64,000 nucleotides of DNA, taken from Mycobacterium sp. GA-1199 (GTDB lineage: Bacteria; Actinomycetota; Actinomycetes; Mycobacteriales; Mycobacteriaceae). The translations under genes and the position numbers were made by a program. The notes below the pieces were generated by a model. The model saw nothing but the letters and a program-made list of their open reading frames with translations, was not told the origin of the DNA and ran no database searches. The stretch lies in contig NZ_LQIX01000055.1 in the NCBI RefSeq assembly GCF_001500045.1, forward strand, positions 124,001 to 188,000, written 5' to 3'. This document shows, piece after piece, positions 34,901-42,553 of this stretch (position 1 is its first letter; each line of letters opens with the position of its first letter).

Positions 34901-35336
34901 CCATCAACTCCTCGGCCGACGCCGACGGGGCCGACGAGTTGAGCACCGGCAGCCCGGCCGAGCGGGCCGCGTCGATCGCCCGCGACTTGTTGCCCGTCAG
35001 CTCGAGCACATCGGCGCTGGGCCCGACGAATGTGATCCCGGCCTGCGCGCACGCCGCCGCCAAGGCCGGATTCTCCGACAGGAAGCCGTATCCCGGATAG
35101 ACCGCGTCGGCTCCCGCATGCTTTGCGACCCGGATGATCTCCTCGACCGACAGGTACGCGCGCACGGGATGGCCGGTTTCGCCGATCTGGTAGGACTCGT
35201 CGGCCTTCAGCCGGTGCACGCTGTTGCGGTCCTCGTACGGGTAGACCGCGACGGTGTCGATCCCCATCTCGTAGGCGGCCCGGAAAGCGCGGATCGCGAT
35301 CTCGCCACGATTGGCGACCAGGACTTTAGAGATCAT
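31941..35336 (-). CDS. pyc: pyruvate carboxylase
   Basis: Biotin enzyme making oxaloacetate from pyruvate, bicarbonate and ATP (anaplerosis). The 1131 residues contain, in order, the biotin carboxylase domain (VLVANRGEIAIR at the start; KAVSGGGGRGMRR ATP loop; ECNPRIQVEHTVTE), the carboxyltransferase domain (from about residue 530: TDTTFRDAHQSLLATRVRT, MLLRGRNTVGY, HVHTHDTPGG) and a C-terminal biotinyl domain with EAMKMEA; the biotinylated lysine is K1097. Full length for the family. Its stop overlaps the rsmD start. Confidence 0.97.
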   Translation of the reverse strand: MISKVLVANRGEIAIRAFRAAYEMGIDTVAVYPYEDRNSVHRLKADESYQIGETGHPVRAYLSVEEIIRVAKHAGADAVYPGYGFLSENPALAAACAQAGITFVGPSADVLELTGNKSRAIDAARSAGLPVLNSSAPSASAEELMAAADGLEFPLFVKAVSGGGGRGMRRVADIDALADAIDAAAREAESAFGDSTLYLEQAVLNPRHIEVQILADTHGNVMHLFERDCSVQRRHQKVIELAPAPNLSDELRQRICQDAVAFARQIGYTFAGTVEFLLDERGHYVFIECNPRIQVEHTVTEEITDVDLVSSQLRIADGETLEGLGLSQEALPSPRGFALQCRITTEDPANGFRPDTGRITGYRTPGGAGIRLDGGTHLGAEISAHFDSMLVKLTCRGRDFGTAVARARRALAEFRIRGVSTNIPFLQAVVNDPDFRAGRITTSFIDERPYLLTARTPADRGTKILNYLADVTVNQPHGPRTASVYPQDKLPDIDLQAPAPDGSKQLLTELGPEGFARWLRDSKPLGLTDTTFRDAHQSLLATRVRTTGLLMVAPYVARMTPQLLSLECWGGATYDVALRFLKEDPWERLAALREAVPNICLQMLLRGRNTVGYTPYPETVTHAFVAEATATGIDIYRIFDALNNVESMRPAIDAVRETGTAIAEVAMSYTGDLSDPGENLYTLDYYLKLAEQIVDAGAHVLAIKDMAGLLRPHAAHTLISALRSRFDLPVHVHTHDTPGGQLATYLAAWQAGASAVDGASAPLAGTTSQPALSSIVAATAHTEFDTGLSLQAVCDLEPYWEALRKVYAPFDVVASGPPSPTGRVYHHEIPGGQLSNLRQQAIALGFGDRFEEIEANYAAADRVLGRLVKVTPSSKVVGDLALALLGAGISADEFASDPARLDIPDSVIGFLRGELGDPPGGWPEPLRTKALAGRAPAKSQEELSEEDEAVLAQAGPKRQAALNRLLFPGPTKELEAHREQYGDTSSLSANQFFYGLRSDEEHRVRLERGVELLIGLEAISDPDERGMRTVMCILNGQLRPVLVRDRNVASDIPTAEKADKSNPDHIAAPFAGVVSVGVSVDDEVQAGQTVATIEAMKMEAAITAPKAGKVNRVAVSDTAQVEGGDLLVVIS

Positions 35337-35371
35337 GGGCGATCACGCACGTACTCTAACCTCCGGGCGGA

Positions 35372-36004
35372 TCAGATCAGCGTGGACCAGTAGCTCCAGA
35401 AGCGCACGAGGATCAGCAGGAGCAGGCCGGTGAACCACAACGTGACCAAGGACCACCGCCACGTGTGCAGCACTCGCGCAACGGTGTTTCCGCGTTGGGG
35501 CGCGAGCGCGATGACCGCGACGACCACCAACAGCGGGATCGTCACCGCCCACACCACCATGCAGTACGGGCACAGCGCGCCGATGCGGTAGAGGCTCTGG
35601 AAGATGAGCCAGTGCACGAAGGCGGCACCCAACAGCGTGCCGACGGCCAGGCCGGCCCAGTACCAGCGCGGCAACTCGACTTTGGCGAGCGCGAGCACAC
35701 CGGTCACCACCACGATCGTGAACGAGATGATGCCGATCAGCGAGTTGGGGAATCCGAACGCGGACGCCTGCGGCGTGATCATCACCGAGCCGCAGGACAG
35801 CACCGGATTGAAGCTGCAGGACGGGATGTACTCCGGATCGATCAGCAGCTCGATTTTCTCGACCGTCAGCGCGAGCGCGGCGGCAAGCCCCAGCACACCC
35901 GCGATGAGGATCCACACCGCGCTCGGACGTCCCACCGACGGGCCCGCCGGCTCATGCGCCGTGGGTTCGGACGGCTGGACGGCCCCGGGCGCGGCGAGCG
36001 TCAC
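35372..36004 (-). CDS. vitamin K epoxide reductase family protein (Rv2968c orthologue)
   Basis: Membrane quinone reductase that reoxidises the periplasmic disulfide-forming DsbA-like protein in mycobacteria. The 210-residue product has about five membrane helices and the VKOR cysteines: the loop pair around SCSFNPVLSCGSVM and the active-site CPYC in GALCPYCMVVW. It starts at a GTG whose last bases overlap the DsbA-like stop (GTGA), coupling the two. Together they form an oxidative protein folding pair. Confidence 0.94.
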   Translation of the reverse strand: MTLAAPGAVQPSEPTAHEPAGPSVGRPSAVWILIAGVLGLAAALALTVEKIELLIDPEYIPSCSFNPVLSCGSVMITPQASAFGFPNSLIGIISFTIVVVTGVLALAKVELPRWYWAGLAVGTLLGAAFVHWLIFQSLYRIGALCPYCMVVWAVTIPLLVVVAVIALAPQRGNTVARVLHTWRWSLVTLWFTGLLLLILVRFWSYWSTLI

Positions 36005-36777
36005 GGCCTCGCCGGCTGGGTCGGATCGGGGTTGGGCGGCGGCGCGCCGGCGTCCAGTGCGGGCACCTCGCCGACGATCTTCTCGATCTCGGCGATCAGC
36101 GCGTCGGGTGTCGACGGCGAGTAGTCCTCACCGTTGATCCGGATGGTCGGCGTCGAGTTGACCCCGCTCGCCTTGGCCAGACCCTTGACCATGTCGTTGA
36201 AGCGTCCCCCGTTGATGCAGGCCGGAACCTCACCGGTCACCCCCGCCTGACGGGCGACCTCGATCAGCCGGGCGTTGTCCGGGAAGGGTCCCACACCCTC
36301 GGGAGGCTGTTGCGCGAAGAGCGCGCCGTGGAACCGCCGGAAGGCTTCGGTGTCCGCTTCGGCGACGCAGTACCCGGCGTTGGCCGCGCGGGTCGAGTAG
36401 CCCTGCCCCGCCCGGTCGAGGATCGACACCATGTTGTAGTCGACGGCCACCGCACCGCTGTCGATCAGCCGGTTGATCGTCGGGCCGAACTGCTTCTCGA
36501 AGTTCCCGCACGCCGGGCACAGGAAATCCTCGTAGAGTGCCAGCACCGCTTTGGGCTCGGATGTGCCCTCTTGGGTGATCACGTTGCTCGACGCGACGCG
36601 GACCGCCCTGGTCTCGCCCTCACCGGGTTTGTCTTCTTTGGTCATCACGATGTAGAGCACCAACGCGACCGCGAAGATCACGACAACGGAGGTCAGGCCG
36701 ATCTGCACAGCCCGGTTCCGCTTGCGGTCGGCCGCTTTCAGGTCGTAGCGCGGGGTCTTCTTGGGTTTCGAGGCCAC
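36001..36777 (-). CDS. DsbA-like thiol oxidoreductase (Rv2969c orthologue)
   Basis: Introduces disulfide bonds into exported proteins. The 258 residues comprise a short basic N terminus, one signal-anchor helix (about residues 24-44), and a DsbA thioredoxin fold with the active-site CPAC (DFLCPACGNF), two further cysteines (GYCVAEAD and PACINGG), and the cis-proline motif STPTIRING. Tail is Pro/Asp-rich. Partner of the overlapping VKOR gene downstream. M. tuberculosis Rv2969c is the known counterpart. Confidence 0.94.
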   Translation of the reverse strand: MASKPKKTPRYDLKAADRKRNRAVQIGLTSVVVIFAVALVLYIVMTKEDKPGEGETRAVRVASSNVITQEGTSEPKAVLALYEDFLCPACGNFEKQFGPTINRLIDSGAVAVDYNMVSILDRAGQGYSTRAANAGYCVAEADTEAFRRFHGALFAQQPPEGVGPFPDNARLIEVARQAGVTGEVPACINGGRFNDMVKGLAKASGVNSTPTIRINGEDYSPSTPDALIAEIEKIVGEVPALDAGAPPPNPDPTQPARP

Positions 36778-36812
36778 GCAGGTAAGAGTACCGGCGCGAT
36801 TCCGCCGCCCCG

Positions 36813-37910
36813 TCAGCCGCGGGCCAGATGCGCGCGCAGCGCCGAGATGACCTCGGCCATCGCGGTGGCGCTGTCACCGCCGAACGGGAAGAAGTTCGCG
36901 AAGCCGTGGATCAGCGATCCGAACTCCCGGTGGTCGACGCGAACGCCGGCGGCCCGCATGGCCTCGGCGTACTGCCTTCCTTCGTCGCGCAGCGGATCGA
37001 AACCGGCGGTGACGATCAGCGTCGGCGCCAAGCCCGACAGGTCGTCGGCGAGCAGCGGCGACACGCGCGGGTCGCCCGGGTCGATTCCACCGCTGAGGTA
37101 TTTGGCGCGACACCACCGCAGGTCGTTTCGGGAGAGGAAGAACCCGTCGTCGAACAGGGTCTGCGACCGGGTCTCGTCGCGGTAGTTGACCACCGGGTAC
37201 AGCAGGAACTGCAGGGCGGGTTGCGGCCCATCGGAGCGGGCGCGGTGCGCGACGACCGTGGCCTGGTTGCCGCCGGCGCTGTCACCGCCGACGGCGACGC
37301 GCTCCGGGTCCGCGCCGAGTTCGGCGGCGTGCTCGCGCGCCCAGCGGAACGCGGCGAAAGCATCATCGTTACCCGCCGGCGCCGGGTGCTCTGGGGCGAG
37401 CCGATAGTCGACCGACAGGACGTGGATGCGGCCCTGCCGGCAGATCAGCCTGCACAGGTCGTCGTGCGTATCGAGGTCACCGACAACCTGACCACCGCCG
37501 TGGTAGAAGACCAGCAACGGTTCTCCGTCGCCGTCGGCAGGGCGGTAGTGGCGCGCGGGTACGGGGCCCTCGGGGCTCGGTATCACCAGGTTCATCACCG
37601 ACGCGACGGGGATGTTCTGTTTGAACGCTGCCGCCAGCTTTCCCAGTAGCGCCCGCGCCTCGGCGTCGTCGGGACTCAGCATCAGTCCGCCAAGACCTGC
37701 CGTCTTCTGGCCGGCGAGCATCAGCTGCATGGTCGTGTCGAGGGTGTTGCCATCGATGACGACAGAACGACCGCCCAGCAGCAGCCGCTTCACGGCGTCC
37801 GGTATCCGCGGCATCGCACGCGATGTCACGCCGCCGGCCCTGACCATCGACGCCTTCGCGCGCTTCGGCGGAACGACCGGCCGCGCCTCGCCTGGCAGAC
37901 TTTGGCTCAT
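36813..37910 (-). CDS. lipN: alpha/beta-hydrolase esterase, HSL family (LipN)
   Basis: Carboxylesterase/lipase of the hormone-sensitive lipase family, 365 residues. The oxyanion-hole motif HGGG (VFYHGGGQVVGD), nucleophile GDSAGG, the Asp of the triad (FDPLRDEG) and the histidine (LIHGFANF) are all present. The ATG at 37910 (MSQSLPGEA) is supported by the similar start of M. tuberculosis LipN (Rv2970c). This ATG overlaps, base for base, the ATG of the divergent aldo/keto reductase (CATG), so promoters and leaders must lie inside the neighbouring reading frames or transcripts are leaderless. Confidence 0.9.
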   Translation of the reverse strand: MSQSLPGEARPVVPPKRAKASMVRAGGVTSRAMPRIPDAVKRLLLGGRSVVIDGNTLDTTMQLMLAGQKTAGLGGLMLSPDDAEARALLGKLAAAFKQNIPVASVMNLVIPSPEGPVPARHYRPADGDGEPLLVFYHGGGQVVGDLDTHDDLCRLICRQGRIHVLSVDYRLAPEHPAPAGNDDAFAAFRWAREHAAELGADPERVAVGGDSAGGNQATVVAHRARSDGPQPALQFLLYPVVNYRDETRSQTLFDDGFFLSRNDLRWCRAKYLSGGIDPGDPRVSPLLADDLSGLAPTLIVTAGFDPLRDEGRQYAEAMRAAGVRVDHREFGSLIHGFANFFPFGGDSATAMAEVISALRAHLARG

Positions 37911-38739
37911 GGCTTCTCCCTCGATCACGTTGAACGACGGTAATTCGATACCGCAGGTTGGGCTCGGAGTTTGGCAGACCCCGCGGGAGGACACCGAACG
38001 CGCGGTCGCGACCGCGCTGGAGGCCGGCTACCGCCACATCGACACCGCCGCCGCGTACCAGAACGAACGCGAGGTCGGCGAGGCACTGAAGAAGTCGGGT
38101 CTGCCGCGCGATCAGGTCTACATCACCACCAAGCTGTGGAACTCCGACCAGGGCTACGACAGCACGCTGCGCGCATTCGACAAGAGCATGGACCGGCTGG
38201 GGCTCGACTACCTCGATCTGTACCTCATCCACTGGCCGATGCCGGCCAAGGGCGCGTTCGTCGAAACCTTCAAGGCTTTCGCCGACCTGCGTGAGCAGGG
38301 ACGCATCCGGTCGATCGGGGTGAGCAACTTCGAGCCCGAACACCTGCGGGAACTCGTCGACGCCAACGGGATCGTGCCGGCCGTCAACCAGATCGAACTG
38401 CATCCGCTACTGCAGCAGGAGGAGCTGCGCGAGATGCATGCCCAGATGGGCGTCGCCACCGAGGCGTGGAGTCCGCTCGGCCAGGGTTCACTGCTGTCGA
38501 AAGAGACCGTGGTCTCGGTCGCCGAGGCGCACGCGAAGACACCGGCCCAGGTGTTGATTAGGTGGCATATGCAGCTCGGCAATATAGTCATCCCGAAGTC
38601 GGTGACCCCCGAGAGAATCGTGAGCAACTTCGACGTGTTCGATTTCGAGTTGAGCGAGCAGGACATGGCGTCCGTCTCGACGCTCGGCGACGGCACTCGG
38701 TTGGGCCCCGATCCGCGAACATTCGAATTCACGGGGTAG
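37909..38739 (+). CDS. aldo/keto reductase, AKR5-like (copy 1)
   Basis: NADPH-dependent reductase of 276 residues. Catalytic set: Asp in RHIDTAAAYQNE, Tyr in the same motif, Lys in TTKLWNSDQG, and His in YLIHWPMP; the NADPH-binding end has IPKSVTPERIVSN. It resembles diketogulonate-type AKRs, and M. smegmatis carries a closely similar tandem pair (MSMEG_2407/2408) at this locus. The start ATG at 37909 overlaps the lipN start. Five bases separate it from copy 2. Confidence 0.9.
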   Translation: MASPSITLNDGNSIPQVGLGVWQTPREDTERAVATALEAGYRHIDTAAAYQNEREVGEALKKSGLPRDQVYITTKLWNSDQGYDSTLRAFDKSMDRLGLDYLDLYLIHWPMPAKGAFVETFKAFADLREQGRIRSIGVSNFEPEHLRELVDANGIVPAVNQIELHPLLQQEELREMHAQMGVATEAWSPLGQGSLLSKETVVSVAEAHAKTPAQVLIRWHMQLGNIVIPKSVTPERIVSNFDVFDFELSEQDMASVSTLGDGTRLGPDPRTFEFTG

Positions 38740-38744
38740 GTGAA

Positions 38745-39596
38745 ATGACCGAATCGCCGGACGATGCTGCTGCGGTTCCGACCGTCACGCTCAACGACGA
38801 CCACACGATGCCGGTGTTCGGACTCGGCGTCGGCGAGCTGTCGGACTCCGAGGCCGAGCAGGCGGTGCTGGCGGCATTGTCCGCCGGTTACCGGCTGATC
38901 GACACGGCCGCTTCATACGGCAACGAGGAAGCGGTCGGACGGGCCATCAAGGCGTCCGGGGTTCCTCGTGACGAGATCTTCGTCACCACCAAGCTCGCCA
39001 CTTCCGATCTGGGCTTCCAGTCGTCGCAGGACGCGCTCAAGGCGAGCCTGGGCAGGCTCGGGCTCGACTACGTCGACCTGTACCTGATCCACTGGCCCGC
39101 CGGCGAACAGGGCAAGTACGTCGACAGCTGGGGCGGGTTGATGAAGCGCAAGGAGGTCGGCGACACCAAGTCGATCGGGGTCGCCAACTTCCACGCCGAG
39201 CACCTGTCGGACGTGATCGACCTGTCGTTCTTCACCCCGGCGGTCAACCAGATCGAGCTGCACCCGCTGCTCAGCCAGGCGGAGCTGCGTGAGGTCAACG
39301 CCGGGTACGGCATCGTCACCCAGGCGTACGGCCCGCTGGGCGTGGGCCGCCTGCTCGAAAACGAGACGGTGACGTCGGTGGCGCAGGCGCACGGCAAGAC
39401 CGCCGCGCAGGTGTTGATCCGGTGGAGCGTTCAGCTCGGCAACGCGGTCATCGCCCGGTCGTCGAAACCGGAGCGGATCGCCGCCAACCTCGAGGTGTTC
39501 GACTTCGAGCTCACCGACGACGAGATGGCCTCACTCAATGGCCTCGACGAGGGCACCCGGTTTCGCCCGGACCCCGAAACCTATACCGGCACATAG
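38745..39596 (+). CDS. aldo/keto reductase (copy 2, Rv2971 orthologue)
   Basis: NADPH-dependent aldo/keto reductase, 283 residues, tandem paralogue of the preceding gene. Catalytic residues are in LIDTAASYGNE (Asp, Tyr), VTTKLATSD (Lys) and YLIHWPAG (His); the cofactor segment reads IARSSKPERIAAN, so the usual IPKS is changed to IARS. Its sequence follows M. tuberculosis Rv2971, which is single. It begins with ATG five bases after copy 1 and is translated from the same message. Confidence 0.9.
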   Translation: MTESPDDAAAVPTVTLNDDHTMPVFGLGVGELSDSEAEQAVLAALSAGYRLIDTAASYGNEEAVGRAIKASGVPRDEIFVTTKLATSDLGFQSSQDALKASLGRLGLDYVDLYLIHWPAGEQGKYVDSWGGLMKRKEVGDTKSIGVANFHAEHLSDVIDLSFFTPAVNQIELHPLLSQAELREVNAGYGIVTQAYGPLGVGRLLENETVTSVAQAHGKTAAQVLIRWSVQLGNAVIARSSKPERIAANLEVFDFELTDDEMASLNGLDEGTRFRPDPETYTGT

Positions 39597-39609
39597 CACT
39601 TAGAGGAAT

Positions 39610-40317
39610 TCAGCCCGTCGGGCAGGTGGCGGCGGCGTCGCGCAGCGCGGTGGCCGACGGCGCGTCGATCGGCAGTCGGTATCCGCGGAGCACCGCGATG
39701 AACTGCATCGCGTACTGACAGTGAAACGCCGCATTGGGTGGCATCCAGGTCGCGGGCTCCTGATCCCCTTTGTCCTGGTTGGCGCTTCCGGCCACCGCGA
39801 GGAGATTCGCCGGATCGTTGGCGAACCGGACGCGCAGGTCGTCGGGCCAGTTGCGCGCCCCGAGATCCCAGGCAAGCGCCAACGGCACGATGTGGTCGAT
39901 CTGCACTGCGGCGCCCGTCTTCTCGCCGCGGGTGAAGGCGACGACGGCGTTGGTGTACGGGTCGTGCAGCGTGCCGGTCGCAACGGCGTCAGGGCAACGC
40001 TTGATCGACACGAACGTCTTGTCGTCGAGGTCGCGGTTGAGGATGTCGTTGCGGGTGTCGCAGCCGTTGTGCCCGCCCGGGGCCGAGTTGTCGTCGGTCC
40101 AGCTGTCCCCGAAAGCGGCTCTGCGATAGTCGTATCCGCGAATTCGCAGCGGTATGACGGGGACGCCGGCGAGAACGTCGACGCCTGGAGCCACGGTCGG
40201 GATGTCGGCGCGCGCGATGAACTGTGCCCGGTCGCCTGCCGAGTTGACCGCCTGCACGGCGACGATCACCGCGAGGGCGACGATCGCCGTCAGCCACAGC
40301 AGATGCCCGCGCTTCAT
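39610..40317 (-). CDS. exported HNH nuclease-like protein, DUF1524 (Rv2972c orthologue)
   Basis: A 235-residue protein with an N-terminal signal or anchor (about residues 6-26), so it probably acts outside the membrane. The C-terminal half has the HNH/DUF1524 motif: IDHIVPLALAWDLGA, then NDPANLLAVAGSANQDKGDQ and TWMPP, the histidine and asparagine pattern of metal-dependent nucleases related to GmrSD. Its ATG overlaps the recG stop by 4 bases, so it is cotranslated with a DNA-repair helicase. Its target is unknown; a role in nucleic acid breakdown or uptake outside the cell is possible. Confidence 0.88.
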   Translation of the reverse strand: MKRGHLLWLTAIVALAVIVAVQAVNSAGDRAQFIARADIPTVAPGVDVLAGVPVIPLRIRGYDYRRAAFGDSWTDDNSAPGGHNGCDTRNDILNRDLDDKTFVSIKRCPDAVATGTLHDPYTNAVVAFTRGEKTGAAVQIDHIVPLALAWDLGARNWPDDLRVRFANDPANLLAVAGSANQDKGDQEPATWMPPNAAFHCQYAMQFIAVLRGYRLPIDAPSATALRDAAATCPTG

Positions 40318-42551
40318 GCCTTGTCCAGGAATTCGACGCGGTCGTCGCTGACGAACGGGGCCGCCAACGCCGCCATACCCGGGTTGTCGGGATCGTTCTC
40401 GTACAGCCGTGCGCAGAAGTCGCGCGCTGTGACGATGATGTCGAGGTGCTCCTGCAGCGACAGGAACCGCAGCGTGATCGCGCGGCCGGATTGATTGAGG
40501 CCCAACACGTCTCCCTCTTGCCGCTCGGAGAGGTCGAGGTCGGCGAGCTTGAACCCGTCCAACGTGGATGCGACGGCGGTCAGCCGGGCGCCGGCCTTGG
40601 AGCCCTGCGGGAGCTTGGTGACGAGCAGGCACAGGCTCGGATGCTGTCCGCGGCCGATCCGCCCGCGCAACTGGTGCAGTTGGCTAATGCCGAACCGGTC
40701 GGCGTCCATCACCACCATCACCGTCGCATTCGGCACGTCGACGCCGACTTCGATGACCGTCGTGCACACCAGCACGTCGATGTCACCCGCGCGGTAAGCG
40801 GCCATCACGGCGTCCTTCTCGTCGGCGGGCAGCCTGCCGTGCATGAGGCCGAGCCGGAGGCCGGCGAGCGGGCCGCGGCTGAGCCGGGCGAACAACTCGA
40901 CGACCGTGATCGGCGGTGGACCGGCCTCCTTGTCGTTGGCCGACTTGTCGTTTTCGTCGATCCGCGAGGCAACCACGTACGCCTGCCTGCCTTGGCTCAC
41001 CTCTTCGGTGATGCGCTGCCATACGCGGTCCAGCCATCGTGGGTGCTCGTTGAGAAAGACGGTGTTGGTGGTGATCGGTTGCCTGCCCCGCGGCAGCTCT
41101 CGCAGCGTCGAGGTCTCCAGGTCGCCGTAATAGGTCAGGGCGACGGTGCGCGGTATCGGGGTGGCCGTCATCACCAACAGATGTGGTGTGATGCCCGCAG
41201 GTGCCTTGCCGCGCAACCGATCCCGTTGCTCCACGCCGAACCGGTGCTGCTCGTCGACGACCACCAGGCCGAGGCGGTGGAACTCGACGGCGTCCTGAAG
41301 CAAGGCGTGTGTGCCGATGACGATGCCCGCCTCACCGCCGTCGACCTCGTCGCGTACCGCGCGTTTCTGTTGCGCCGTCATCGATCCGGTCAGCAGCGCG
41401 ATGCGGGTGGCGCCGTCCACACCACCGAGTTGACCCGCCATCGCCAACGGACCGAGAACGGCACGGATGGAGCGGGCGTGTTGTGCGGCGAGGACTTCGG
41501 TGGGCGCGAGTAAGGCGCACTGATAGCCGGCGTCGACCATCTGCAGCATCGCCAGCACCGAGACGATCGTCTTGCCCGAACCGACCTCGCCCTGCAGCAT
41601 GCGGTTCATTGGCCGGGCGTTGGCCAGCTCCCCCGAGATGACGTCGAGCACTTCCTTCTGGCCGTCGGTCAATTCGAACGGCAGCTGTTCACTCATGGCG
41701 GCGACGAGCCCGTCGTCACGGCGCTCGGCGACCGGACCGGACTCGCTGCGCTCACCGTGGCGTCGGTCGACCAGCGCCCACTGCAGACCGATGGCCTCGT
41801 CGTATGTCAGACGGGCGACGGCCGCGTCCCGGTCGGCCGACCTCTCCGCGGTGTGGATCGCCCGCAGCGCCTGATCCTCGGTGATCAAATGACGTTGTCG
41901 CAGAAAGGTTTCGGGCAGCGGTTCGGGGATCGGATCCAACACGTCGAGCACCTGACGCACACAGGCGTAGATCTCCCATGTCTGCACCTTGGCGCTTGCC
42001 GGGTAGATCGGAAAGAACTCACGTTCGAACGCCGCAAGTAGCTCGTTGCCGGTGGCTCCCGATGTCGACGCGATCGTCTTGAGCGACTTCGTCCCGAAGG
42101 TCTTGCCGCGTGGTGACTCCAGTACGAGAAACGCCGGGTGCGTCAACTGCAACGTGCCGCGGAAGTACTTGACCTCTCCCGAGAGCATCAGCCGCGTTCC
42201 TTTGGTCAGCCCGTCCATCATCCAGTCCGCGTTGAAAAACGTCGCAGTGACCGTGCGCCCTCGACGACCGAGCGTGACGCGCAACCATTTGCGCTGCCTC
42301 ATCTTCTTGGTCTTCTTGTCGAACTGCGGCTTCATATCACCGGTTTGGGTTTCGGTGATGGTGTCGACGAACGTGACGTGCTCGCCCTCTTCGAGCTCCT
42401 CGCCTTCGTCGAGCACGGTCATCCCGTCGCTGTACTTGCGGGGATAGTGACGCAGCAGATCGTTGACCGTGTGGATGCCGAAGTGCTCGGCGAGCGGGTC
42501 CGCGGCCTTCTTGCCGAGCACGAAGTCCAGACGGTCGGACAGCGTCGCCAC
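40314..42551 (-). CDS. recG: ATP-dependent DNA helicase RecG
   Basis: Remodels stalled replication forks and Holliday junctions. The 745-residue protein has the N-terminal wedge/OB domain (DTITETQTGD onward), the helicase motifs MLQGEVGSGKTIVSVLAML (Walker A), VVVDEQHRFGVEQ (DEQH box), MTATPIPRT, and the C-terminal TVIEVGVDVPNATVMV and HQLRGRIGRG. Full length. Stop overlaps the HNH gene downstream; 2 bases separate it from the upstream DAK2 gene. Confidence 0.96.
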   Translation of the reverse strand: MATLSDRLDFVLGKKAADPLAEHFGIHTVNDLLRHYPRKYSDGMTVLDEGEELEEGEHVTFVDTITETQTGDMKPQFDKKTKKMRQRKWLRVTLGRRGRTVTATFFNADWMMDGLTKGTRLMLSGEVKYFRGTLQLTHPAFLVLESPRGKTFGTKSLKTIASTSGATGNELLAAFEREFFPIYPASAKVQTWEIYACVRQVLDVLDPIPEPLPETFLRQRHLITEDQALRAIHTAERSADRDAAVARLTYDEAIGLQWALVDRRHGERSESGPVAERRDDGLVAAMSEQLPFELTDGQKEVLDVISGELANARPMNRMLQGEVGSGKTIVSVLAMLQMVDAGYQCALLAPTEVLAAQHARSIRAVLGPLAMAGQLGGVDGATRIALLTGSMTAQQKRAVRDEVDGGEAGIVIGTHALLQDAVEFHRLGLVVVDEQHRFGVEQRDRLRGKAPAGITPHLLVMTATPIPRTVALTYYGDLETSTLRELPRGRQPITTNTVFLNEHPRWLDRVWQRITEEVSQGRQAYVVASRIDENDKSANDKEAGPPPITVVELFARLSRGPLAGLRLGLMHGRLPADEKDAVMAAYRAGDIDVLVCTTVIEVGVDVPNATVMVVMDADRFGISQLHQLRGRIGRGQHPSLCLLVTKLPQGSKAGARLTAVASTLDGFKLADLDLSERQEGDVLGLNQSGRAITLRFLSLQEHLDIIVTARDFCARLYENDPDNPGMAALAAPFVSDDRVEFLDKA

Positions 42552-42553
42552 GG

